15,549 bases of DNA from Phytoactinopolyspora endophytica. Its GTDB lineage: Bacteria; Actinomycetota; Actinomycetes; Jiangellales; Jiangellaceae. The stretch spans positions 375,437-390,985 of the forward strand of contig NZ_ML142853.1 in NCBI RefSeq assembly GCF_004138495.1, read 5' to 3'. The notes below the pieces were generated by a model. It was not told the origin of the DNA. It did no database searches and saw nothing but the letters and a program-made list of their open reading frames with translations. Position 1 is the first letter of the stretch, and each line of letters begins with the position of its first letter. This document shows positions 6,722 through 14,105 of the stretch, one piece after another. A program made the position numbers and the translations under genes.

Positions 6722-9205
6722 TCACTCAGCCCGCAGGGCATCGCCGACGCGCATGGATGCGACCCGACGTGCCGGCCACGCCGCCAGCAGGTTCGCCGTG
6801 ACGAGGGCAACCGGCGCGACCAGCACCAGCGCCCACATCGCCGCCGGCGGCACGTAGTGGATGTACATGGCCTCGGCGACGGAGCGCCAGACGGTCCGGC
6901 CGAGTGCCAGCCCCACCGGCACGCCAACCGCGAGCCCGGCGAGCGTCAGCACGATGGCCTGCGTGATCACCACACGGCGCGACTGCTCTGGCGTCATGCC
7001 CAACGCCCGCAGCACGGCTATTTCGGGACGACGACGCCGCACCGCCGCGCCCAGCGCATGGCCAACGGCTCCCAGGGCCAGCACGACGACGAAGGCGGCC
7101 AGGAACAGCGGCAGCGGCCGCATGAACCGCAGCCCGGCAGGATCGTCGAACTCGGGTGGGATGATTCCGACGTTGTCCGGGCTCGCGCCGGGAACGCTCG
7201 CCAGGGCATCGCGCAGGCGCGGCAGCATGGCGGCGAACTCGGCGTCCGATTCGAATCCCACCTCGCCTGCGTGGAAGCTGAACCGGTCACCGAAGAGCGC
7301 TTCGTATGTCGCACGCGTCGTCATCACCGACGTGTCGACAGCGTCGCCGCCGACACCCACCACGGTCAGGTCTACCGTCCCGCCCGTACCGGTCAGCGTG
7401 ATCGTGTCGCCGACCCCGGCGCCGAGCGCGTCGACCGCCCGGAGTCCCAGCATCGCCTCGGTGGGCCCTACCGGCAGCCGGCCCTCGGTCACGATCTGCC
7501 CGGCGGGCCGCCCGACCGGAACGGGCGCCATCACCAGGATCTGCTCCGCTCCGGCCTCCGCGACGTTCCCGACGACGTCCTGAACTCCGGTGACGCCGGG
7601 GGTTTCCGCCAGCGCCGTGAACACGGCGTCGGCCGGCGCGTCTATGAACGAGAAGTCATTGAAGCCGACGTACGCCTCGGCGCCATGCAGTATCCCGTGC
7701 CGGGCTGGATTGGTGGCGGCATCGTTCACCGCGGCGGAGAACGTCAGGGCCGCCAGCACGCCGGTGACACCGGCGACGGCACCGAGCAGCGCGGGCCGGA
7801 CCGGCACCGCCCGTCGGCCCCGTCCTGGCTCGAGCGCGAATCGGGTACCCGCCACCACGGGCACCGGCAGGCCGGCGGACGACGCGGCCGCGGCCACCGT
7901 CGAACGGCGTGGAGACACGTCCCGTGCGGTGGAACGCGACGCGAACGCCGACGCCACGACCGCGCCCGACACGACCAGCAACGGGACCAAGACCAACCCG
8001 GCCGCGAGCATGGCGCCATCGACGTTCACCCCCGGAGCCGGTTCCACGACGGATGCAGTGCCGATCGGGAACCATCGCGACACGAGCACCGACGCGGTCG
8101 CTCCGAGTACGGCTCCGGCAAATGCAGCGCATGCGGGGCCGATCACCGCCGCCCAGCGCGCCTGGTCAGGCGTCATTCCGACCGCGCGCATGAACGTCAG
8201 CTCGGTCACGCTGGCGGCGGTATGACGGGCGACCACCACACCGACCAGGAACACCGCCGCGACTCCGCTGACTGCGGCGAACACGAACAGCGCCGTGGCC
8301 TCGAAGCCTGTCACCTCTCGGGTGGTCGACGCCCACGATGCCTGGTTCACGACGACGACGTCGGTTCGCCCCGTGACCTGTGCAAGGTGTTCACGGAACT
8401 CCGGGATCGCCGCCGGACCGCCGTGGAGCCGGACCAGGGCGCCGGTGCCGGCCAGTCCTCGTGCGCCGCTGAAATGCGGCGTGAACTGGTCGTAGAGCCT
8501 GGCCGACGGGATGACGTACCCCGCGCCGTCCGGCCGGTCGCCGAACCAGGGCGAGCGCACGACGCCGACGATCGTCGCCTCGATCACTGGTCCGGTTGCC
8601 GGAGCGGTCTCGTTGATGTCCCAGCCGGCGTCGAGCGCCGCCTCCAGCTGCTCGGGCGTGTAGAGCCCGAGCGCCCCGTCGTCGGTGTTGGCCGACGCCG
8701 TGTCCGGGCTCCGCACGACGTCGATCTGCTCGGGTGCGTAGAGGCCGAGCGCGACGGCGTCGCCGACGCCCTTGCCGTGAGTGCGCTCGAAGGCTGGGGT
8801 GATGACCACCTCGTCGGCGCGCGATGGGTCGGCGAGACGGCCGTCGAGCACAACCGGCCGCTCGACCGTCCGGAGCACGTCGGTGTCCACGGGTGGAAGC
8901 GCCAGGGACCCTCCCGCCGGCTCGCGATCGATCTCGAACCCGCTGTACGCGATCACTCCCAGGGCAGCCACCTCAGGAAATGCCCGGACGGCGTCCCAGT
9001 CGAACCCGGGCTCGTTCGGCTCCACCCGCACGGTCGCCGGCAGCGTCCGCTCCAGCAGCCGGTCTACGGCGCTCCCGCCCCGGAGCGCGCCGGCGGCCGC
9101 CGTCATGACCGTGCCTGTGGCGAGCGCGATCAATACCGCCAGCACCAGCAGCGACCGCCAACGTCGCTGGAGGTCCAGCCTCAGCCAGTACGCGATCGCC
9201 GCCAT
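6722..9205 (-). CDS. FtsX-like ABC transporter permease (paralogue 1, last of four)
   Basis: The product has 827 residues. The layout is that of a double-FtsX permease of the MacB/LolC type VII superfamily. A first membrane helix lies at about residues 18-38, then an extracellular domain (about 45-300). The first FtsX block of three helices (about 303-425) carries the cytoplasmic FMRAVGMTPDQAR loop. A linker with GTRFALEPGRGR (453-464) and a fifth helix (about 468-492) follow. Next come a second extracellular domain (about 495-692) and the second FtsX block (about 697-812) with VLRALGMTPEQSR, ending in MRVGDALRAE. Such permeases move lipids, peptides or drugs, or transmit ATPase strokes across the envelope; substrate unknown. 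No ATPase is adjacent. The first extracellular domain has a 26-residue tandem duplication absent from the paralogues. Start ATG 9205 lies 7 nt after the preceding permease's stop, with a ribosome site in that gene's last codons. The GAF kinase follows after 16 nt. Confidence 0.92.
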   Translation of the reverse strand: MAAIAYWLRLDLQRRWRSLLVLAVLIALATGTVMTAAAGALRGGSAVDRLLERTLPATVRVEPNEPGFDWDAVRAFPEVAALGVIAYSGFEIDREPAGGSLALPPVDTDVLRTVERPVVLDGRLADPSRADEVVITPAFERTHGKGVGDAVALGLYAPEQIDVVRSPDTASANTDDGALGLYTPEQLEAALDAGWDINETAPATGPVIEATIVGVVRSPWFGDRPDGAGYVIPSARLYDQFTPHFSGARGLAGTGALVRLHGGPAAIPEFREHLAQVTGRTDVVVVNQASWASTTREVTGFEATALFVFAAVSGVAAVFLVGVVVARHTAASVTELTFMRAVGMTPDQARWAAVIGPACAAFAGAVLGATASVLVSRWFPIGTASVVEPAPGVNVDGAMLAAGLVLVPLLVVSGAVVASAFASRSTARDVSPRRSTVAAAASSAGLPVPVVAGTRFALEPGRGRRAVPVRPALLGAVAGVTGVLAALTFSAAVNDAATNPARHGILHGAEAYVGFNDFSFIDAPADAVFTALAETPGVTGVQDVVGNVAEAGAEQILVMAPVPVGRPAGQIVTEGRLPVGPTEAMLGLRAVDALGAGVGDTITLTGTGGTVDLTVVGVGGDAVDTSVMTTRATYEALFGDRFSFHAGEVGFESDAEFAAMLPRLRDALASVPGASPDNVGIIPPEFDDPAGLRFMRPLPLFLAAFVVVLALGAVGHALGAAVRRRRPEIAVLRALGMTPEQSRRVVITQAIVLTLAGLAVGVPVGLALGRTVWRSVAEAMYIHYVPPAAMWALVLVAPVALVTANLLAAWPARRVASMRVGDALRAE
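8648..8762. repeat. Internal 78-bp-period tandem duplication in permease 1
   Basis: The 37-bp stretches 8648-8684 and 8726-8762 match at 31 positions and lie exactly 78 bp (26 codons) apart. They encode LGLYAPEQ (153-160) and LGLYTPEQ (179-186). The other permeases have one such element (RLYRPES in paralogue 2, QLWAPEQ in paralogue 3). Permease 1 therefore seems to have gained a 26-residue copy in its first extracellular domain. Confidence 0.7.
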
Positions 9206-9212
9206 CGCCGTC

Positions 9213-9227
9213 TCACTCCGCCCTCAG
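9213..9227 (-). promoter_or_regulatory. Ribosome site embedded in the last codons of permease 2
   Basis: The codons for Leu-Arg-Ala-Glu-stop read CTGAGGGCGGAGTGA on the minus strand. They contain GAGGG and CGGAG, about 10-15 nt before the ATG of permease 1 at 9205. The 7-nt intergenic gap holds no other purine-rich site, so this decides the start and couples translation. Confidence 0.75.
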
Positions 9228-11621
9228 CACAGAACCGACCCGGATCGACGCCGCCCGTTGTGATGGCCACGCCGCGAGCACGATCGCGGTCAGAAGGACG
9301 CCGACGATGATCGGCACCGGCGACCAGCCGAGAGCAGGCGGCACGTAATGCGTGACTGTCGTGTCCGCGACATATCGCCACACCGTCCTGCCCAATGCGA
9401 CGCCGAGTGGGATGCCGGCGACCAGCCCCCACACGGCGATCACCATGGCTTGCGTGACCACCGCGCCCCGGCTTTGCCGGCGCGTCAGGCCCACCGCGCG
9501 CAGGACGGCGATGTCGTATCGCCGGCGGCGGACCGCCGTGGCCAGCGCGTGGCTGACCGCCCCGACCGCGAGCACGGCCAGGAACACGGCGAGGAAGATC
9601 GGGAAGGCCCTGATCTCGCGCAGCTCCACCGAGTGGTCCCGTTGCAGCGTCGGCTGCACGATCACCTCGTCGCCGACGACGCCGGCCAGCGCGCTCTCCA
9701 GGCGAGCCGCCACCGCGACAGGGTCGGCTCCGCTTCGTAGCACGATGTGCGCGACGTGGTACGCGAAGGTGTCGAACAGAGCGTCGTATCCGGACGCGGT
9801 GACCCAGGCTCCGTCGACGTTGTAGTTCTCCGGACCCTCCGGGACGAACGCGAGGCCGGTCACAGTCAGCGCCTGCGCTCGCTGAGTGCCCGTCAACTCG
9901 ACGGTGTCCCCCACCCCGACACCGAGGAGTGAGGCGTTGTACGGCGCCAGCGCGACCTCATCTGGCCGCGACGGCAGTCGGCCGGAGCTCACCACCACAT
10001 TCATCGGGGTGGTGACGGGATCGAGCGAGTACACGACGGTGGTCGCGCCGGACATTTCCGCCACAGCCGACCGGCTGTCGTTGACCGCCTCCACGTCGGG
10101 ATCGGCTGCGAGCACCGGTAGCACCGCGTCCCCCCGGACGACGTCCTGTCCCTCGTAACCGAGGACCGCGTCGATCTCGTGCACCTGGCCGTACCGTGCC
10201 GGGTTTCCCGACGCGTCGTCGATCCCTCTGGCCAGGGTGATCGCCGCGACGACGCCTAGCACACCCACCACCGCACCGAGCAGGGCCGGCCGTACCGGCA
10301 CGGCGTGCCGGCCGCGCCCCGGCTCCAGGGCGAAACGGGTGCCGAGCACCACCGGAAGCGGAAATCCGATCCGCGCCATTGCCGCCGAGATGACTGAGCG
10401 ACGCGGCGCTCCGGTCATCCGGGAGGCGCGCACAGTAGCCATCGCGGCGCCGACGGCCCCGGCGGCGATGACCGCCGACACCGCCGTCCAGCCGACCGCG
10501 AGCACCGGCCAGTCCGCGTCCGTCCCCGGTGCGGGCTCGCGCAGCGATGCGGTTCCGATGGGGAACCATCGGGAGGCGATCAGGGCGGCTACCGCTCCGA
10601 GCGCGGCTCCGGCCGATCCGGCGAGCGACGGACCAATGGCAGCCGCGACCACGGACTGCTGTGCGGACAAGCCGACCGGCCGCAGGGCCGCGAGCTCACT
10701 GATCGAGGCCGCCGCATACCGCGCTATCGCCTGGCCGACCAAGAAGACCGCCGCCACCCCGGCCACCACGCCGAACACGGCGAGACCCGTCGTCTCTACG
10801 TTCACGATGCGCTTGTCGAACACGGCCGACTGGGCCAGGTTCCACGTGCTGATATCGGTGCGACCAGTGGCCGCGGCGAGCTCGACGTTGAAGCCGGCCA
10901 CCGCGTCGCTCCCGCCCGCCAAGCGTACGATCGCGCTGGTCGCGCCGGTACCGGGCGGGCCCTGCAGGTTGGTGCTGTACTCGGCGAACAGACCGGGTGA
11001 CGGGACGAGCCAGCCGCTGTCCCCCAGACCTTCGGACAGCAAGAACGACCGGACGACGCCAACGATGCGCACGTCGAGAGTGGGACCGTCCGCGGGCAGC
11101 GGACCGTCATCGGCGGCCGGATCCCGCCAGTCCACCGTCATGTGAGCGAGCGACTCCGGGCGGTACAGGCGCAACGTCACCACGTCACCGACATCTTTGC
11201 CGTGGGCGTCGAGAAACCGTGGCGTGACGACCGCTTCGTCGGCGAGGCTGGGATCGGCGAGGCGACCTTCGAGCACCACTGGACGTTCGATCTCGTACAT
11301 CGTCACCGTGTCCGCGAGCACGGGCAGCTCGGCCGGACGGCCGTCCATCTCGACACCGGCGAACAGCATCTCCCCCACGCCCTCGACGCCGGGCAGAGCA
11401 CGCACCACGTCCCAGTCGAAGCGGGGATCGTTGGGCAGCACCTGAACGGTGGCGGCCCGGGTCGTCGCGATGAGCCGGTCGATGGCGTCGGCGCCGCGCC
11501 GCGCGCCCGCCACGGCTGTCATCACCGTGCCCGTGGCGAACGCGATCAGCAGCGTCAGCACCAGTAGCGACCGCCACCGCCGCCGGACGTCCAGCCTGAG
11601 CCAGTACGCGACCGCCGCCAT
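9213..11621 (-). CDS. FtsX-like ABC transporter permease (paralogue 2)
   Basis: The product has 802 residues and is colinear with its neighbours. Helix 1 lies at about 18-38 after the shared opening MAAVAYWLRLD, then an extracellular domain (about 45-272). The first FtsX block (about 276-395) carries LRPVGLSAQQS. The conserved GTRFALEPGRGRHAVPVRPA linker starts at about 427, with a helix at about 443-465. A second extracellular domain (about 468-670) and second FtsX block (about 673-785) with VLRAVGLTRRQSR follow, ending IRVGSVLRAE. It differs from the others by Pro in LRPVGL where they have MRAVGM, and by a distinct GWSPVPIIVGVL segment in the last helix (about 765-776). It is presumably an integral membrane subunit that pairs with itself or a sister permease; this is inference. 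The start ATG at 11621 is 7 nt after the upstream stop. GGAGG in the upstream gene's final codons (11634-11638) serves as ribosome site. Confidence 0.92.
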   Translation of the reverse strand: MAAVAYWLRLDVRRRWRSLLVLTLLIAFATGTVMTAVAGARRGADAIDRLIATTRAATVQVLPNDPRFDWDVVRALPGVEGVGEMLFAGVEMDGRPAELPVLADTVTMYEIERPVVLEGRLADPSLADEAVVTPRFLDAHGKDVGDVVTLRLYRPESLAHMTVDWRDPAADDGPLPADGPTLDVRIVGVVRSFLLSEGLGDSGWLVPSPGLFAEYSTNLQGPPGTGATSAIVRLAGGSDAVAGFNVELAAATGRTDISTWNLAQSAVFDKRIVNVETTGLAVFGVVAGVAAVFLVGQAIARYAAASISELAALRPVGLSAQQSVVAAAIGPSLAGSAGAALGAVAALIASRWFPIGTASLREPAPGTDADWPVLAVGWTAVSAVIAAGAVGAAMATVRASRMTGAPRRSVISAAMARIGFPLPVVLGTRFALEPGRGRHAVPVRPALLGAVVGVLGVVAAITLARGIDDASGNPARYGQVHEIDAVLGYEGQDVVRGDAVLPVLAADPDVEAVNDSRSAVAEMSGATTVVYSLDPVTTPMNVVVSSGRLPSRPDEVALAPYNASLLGVGVGDTVELTGTQRAQALTVTGLAFVPEGPENYNVDGAWVTASGYDALFDTFAYHVAHIVLRSGADPVAVAARLESALAGVVGDEVIVQPTLQRDHSVELREIRAFPIFLAVFLAVLAVGAVSHALATAVRRRRYDIAVLRAVGLTRRQSRGAVVTQAMVIAVWGLVAGIPLGVALGRTVWRYVADTTVTHYVPPALGWSPVPIIVGVLLTAIVLAAWPSQRAASIRVGSVLRAE

Positions 11622-11628
11622 CGGGGGC

Positions 11629-11643
11629 TCACTCCTCCCTCAG
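11629..11643 (-). promoter_or_regulatory. Ribosome site embedded in the last codons of permease 3
   Basis: The final codons for Leu-Arg-Glu-Glu-stop read CTGAGGGAGGAGTGA on the minus strand. Their GGAGG/AGGAG lies 10-12 nt before the permease 2 ATG at 11621. This is the strongest of the embedded sites. Confidence 0.78.
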
Positions 11644-14091
11644 CACATGGCCCACCCGCATCGACGCAGCCCGATGTCCGGGCCACGCCGCCAGCAAGTT
11701 CGCCGCCACGAGGGCCACTGGAACCACGAGCCCGAGAGCCAGCCACGCCACCGGTGGGACGTACAGGACCGGCGTGCTGTCCGCGACATACCGCCACACC
11801 GTCCGGCCGAGCGCCATCCCCAGCGGCACACCGGCCACGAGTCCGGCCGCCGCCAGCACCGTCGCCTGTGTGACGACCACACCCCTGGACTGCCATCTGG
11901 TCATGCCCAGCGCCCGCAACACAGCCAGGTCATGGCGGCGCCGCCGTACCGCCGTGGCCAGTGCGTGGCCAACGGCGCCGAGCGCGAGCACGGCCAGGAA
12001 GCCGGCCAGGTAGACCGGCAGTTCGCGGACCTGTTGCAGCTCCGCGACCTCCACGGGGGGCTGCGGCATCTCGAAGTCCAACCCGGTGGACTCGGCCAGG
12101 CGGGCGGCCATCGCGTCGACGTCCGTTCCGGGCCGCAGCGCCACCAGCCCGAGGTGGAACCTGAAGCCGTCGAAGAGCGCGTCGTACGTGTCCGGCGTGA
12201 CCCACGCGCCCGTGGCGTAGTCATTGTGGGGCGCGGCCGGGACGAACGCGATTCCGGTGACGGTGACCTCCTGGTCACCGCCGGTTCCGGACAGGCTGAT
12301 CGTCTCGCCCACCTCCGCACCCACCGCGTCCGCCGTACGTGGCGCGAGGGCGATCTCGCCAGCACGTTCGGGTAGCTCGCCACTGGTGAGCACGACGTCG
12401 AACGGTCGGCCCACAGATTCATAGGTGAACACCGCCACGGCGACGTCCGACACCTGTGCGATGTCCTGGCGGGCGTCGTTGACGGCCAAGACGTCCGGGT
12501 CGTCGGCGACGACGGGGAGCAGCTCGTCCGCCGGAAGGAAGTCGGCACCGTTGTAGCCGAAGAAGCCCTGCAGCTGGTACGTCTGGCCGAAGCGTTCCAG
12601 GTTACCGGCGGCGTCGTTGATGCCGCTGGAGAACGTCATCGCGGCCAGCACTCCGACCACGCCGGCCACCGCGCCCAGCAGGGCCGGCCGGACCGGCACC
12701 GCATGCCGGCCGCGGCCCGGTTCGAGGGCAAAGCGCGTTCCCACCACGGCGGGCACCGACGCCCCGAGGCCGGCGGCAGCCGTCACGACGGGCGAACGGT
12801 GCGGCGTCCCGGCTCGGTGGGACGCCCGTGCCGCGAGTGACGCCGCGGTCAGCGCCGCCACCGAGACCAGCACCGGGGTCGCCACCAGGCCGGTCACGAT
12901 CACCAGCGCATCCGCGTCCACGCCTGGAGCGGGCTCGATGAGCGATGCGCTGCCCGTCGGGAACCACCGCGACGCCACCAGCGCTCCCCCTACCCCCAGA
13001 GCCGCCCCGGCCACGGCAGCCAGCGCCGGGCCGACGGCGGCCACCACGCGGGACTGTCGTGGTGTCATGCCCACTGCCCGCATCAGGCCGATGTCGGCGA
13101 CGGTCGACGAGGCGTACCGGGCTGTCGACTGGCCGATCAGGAACACCGCCGCGATGCCTGCCGCCGCCGCGAACGCGAGCAGGCTGTTCGCCTCGAAGCT
13201 GGTCACGTCTTGGTAGTGGCGAACCTTGTCGGCCCAGTTCCATACGTCGATGCCCGCGTTCCCGGTCAACTCGGCGAGGCTCTCCTTGAACGCCGGGATA
13301 CCCGCCTCGCCGTCATGCAGCCGGACCACCGCGTTGACATAGCCACTGGTGAGCTCCGTGCCGAGCATGTTGGGCGTGTACTCGGCGTACAGGCCCGGGG
13401 ATGGGATGATGAATCCGGGATGGTCGACCGTCTCCTCGCTGTACCATCCGGAGCGGACCACGCCGACGATGGTGGCCTCGATGGCCGGCCCATCCGAACT
13501 CTGCGGGACGACGTCGTCGGCGAAGTAGGCGTCGACTTGTTCAGGTGCCCACAGCTGCAAGGTCACCGTGTCGCCGACTCCGAGGCCGAACGAGTCCTCG
13601 AATTGGGGAGACGCCACCACCTCATCCGGCCGGTCCGGGTCGAAGAGCCTCCCCTCAAGGACGACGGGCCGCTCAACGGTACGCATCGCCTCGTCGTCCG
13701 CCGGCGGGAACTGACCGATGACCTCCTGCTCCTCCGCGGAAAAGCCCGCGACCTCGTAGCCACCCACCACGAAGGTGGTCAGAGCTTCGACCTCGGGCAG
13801 AGCTCGGACCTCGTCCCAGTCGAAACCCGGCTGGTTGGGCAGGACGACGGCAGTGGCCGGGAGAGTCTCGGCCAGCAGCCGGTCAACCGCGCTCGCGCCC
13901 CGGCGGGCGCCCGCCACAGCCGTCATGACCGTCCCGGCAGCCAGCGCGATCAGCAGAGCGAGCACCAGCAACGACCGCCACCGGCGGCGAAGATCAAGCC
14001 TGAACCAGTACCTGAGCCAGCCGTTTGAAGCCCCGGCCCACGCCAGCCAGTCCTTTCGAGACCCAGCCCACGCCACCCTCGGGGGGGTCAT
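11629..14091 (-). CDS. FtsX-like ABC transporter permease (paralogue 3)
   Basis: The product has 820 residues from the ATG at 14091. It has an N-terminal tail of about 20 residues that paralogues 1 and 2 lack, rich in Trp and made of two similar 10-residue units. Helix 1 lies at about 39-58, then an extracellular domain (about 65-298). The first FtsX block (about 302-420) carries LMRAVGMTPRQSR. The GTRFALEPGRGR linker (451-462), a helix (about 466-490), the second extracellular domain (about 492-690) and the second FtsX block (about 693-803) with VLRALGMTRWQSR follow, ending MRVGHVLREE. The frame is open upstream to 14259, but that stretch is a shifted reading of the upstream permease. The chosen ATG forms a TGATG overlap with the upstream stop (14093-14091), and GAGGG (14099-14103) stands 7 nt before it. 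In its C-terminal block it resembles paralogue 4 most closely. Confidence 0.92.
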   Translation of the reverse strand: MTPPRVAWAGSRKDWLAWAGASNGWLRYWFRLDLRRRWRSLLVLALLIALAAGTVMTAVAGARRGASAVDRLLAETLPATAVVLPNQPGFDWDEVRALPEVEALTTFVVGGYEVAGFSAEEQEVIGQFPPADDEAMRTVERPVVLEGRLFDPDRPDEVVASPQFEDSFGLGVGDTVTLQLWAPEQVDAYFADDVVPQSSDGPAIEATIVGVVRSGWYSEETVDHPGFIIPSPGLYAEYTPNMLGTELTSGYVNAVVRLHDGEAGIPAFKESLAELTGNAGIDVWNWADKVRHYQDVTSFEANSLLAFAAAAGIAAVFLIGQSTARYASSTVADIGLMRAVGMTPRQSRVVAAVGPALAAVAGAALGVGGALVASRWFPTGSASLIEPAPGVDADALVIVTGLVATPVLVSVAALTAASLAARASHRAGTPHRSPVVTAAAGLGASVPAVVGTRFALEPGRGRHAVPVRPALLGAVAGVVGVLAAMTFSSGINDAAGNLERFGQTYQLQGFFGYNGADFLPADELLPVVADDPDVLAVNDARQDIAQVSDVAVAVFTYESVGRPFDVVLTSGELPERAGEIALAPRTADAVGAEVGETISLSGTGGDQEVTVTGIAFVPAAPHNDYATGAWVTPDTYDALFDGFRFHLGLVALRPGTDVDAMAARLAESTGLDFEMPQPPVEVAELQQVRELPVYLAGFLAVLALGAVGHALATAVRRRRHDLAVLRALGMTRWQSRGVVVTQATVLAAAGLVAGVPLGMALGRTVWRYVADSTPVLYVPPVAWLALGLVVPVALVAANLLAAWPGHRAASMRVGHVLREE
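14014..14073. repeat. 30-bp tandem duplication encoding the N-terminal tail of permease 3
   Basis: Residues 7-16 (AWAGSRKDWL) and 17-26 (AWAGASNGWL) are adjacent similar units. Their DNA matches at about 22 of 30 positions. The unit is absent from permeases 1 and 2, whose proteins begin directly at the YWLRLD stretch that follows here as YWFRLD. Confidence 0.55.
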
Positions 14092-14105
14092 CACTCGGCC
14101 CTCAG
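14091..14105 (-). promoter_or_regulatory. Ribosome site embedded in the last codons of permease 4
   Basis: The final codons for Leu-Arg-Ala-Glu-stop read CTGAGGGCCGAGTGA on the minus strand. GAGGG stands 7 nt before the overlapping ATG of permease 3 at 14091. It supports that start over the longer open frame. Confidence 0.72.

Noticed and set aside
6706..6927. N-terminal extension of the GAF kinase
   Set aside because: It overlaps the end of permease 1 in another frame, is rich in Cys, Trp and Arg, and the ATG at 6705 has an excellent ribosome site.
6023..9310. Open frame of 1,095 codons on the plus strand
   Set aside because: It lies antisense to the GAF kinase and permease 1, which have clear domains and family alignment. 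Its composition (Arg, Thr, Ser, Pro, His) is typical of a GC-rich shadow frame.
10281..10320. Strong GC palindromes such as CCGGCAC/GTGCCGG at 10295-10311, recurring near 12680 and 15180
   Set aside because: They fall in the conserved coding block for the PGRGRHAVPVRPALLGA segment of all permeases. The symmetry follows from the protein motif and GC-rich codon choice.
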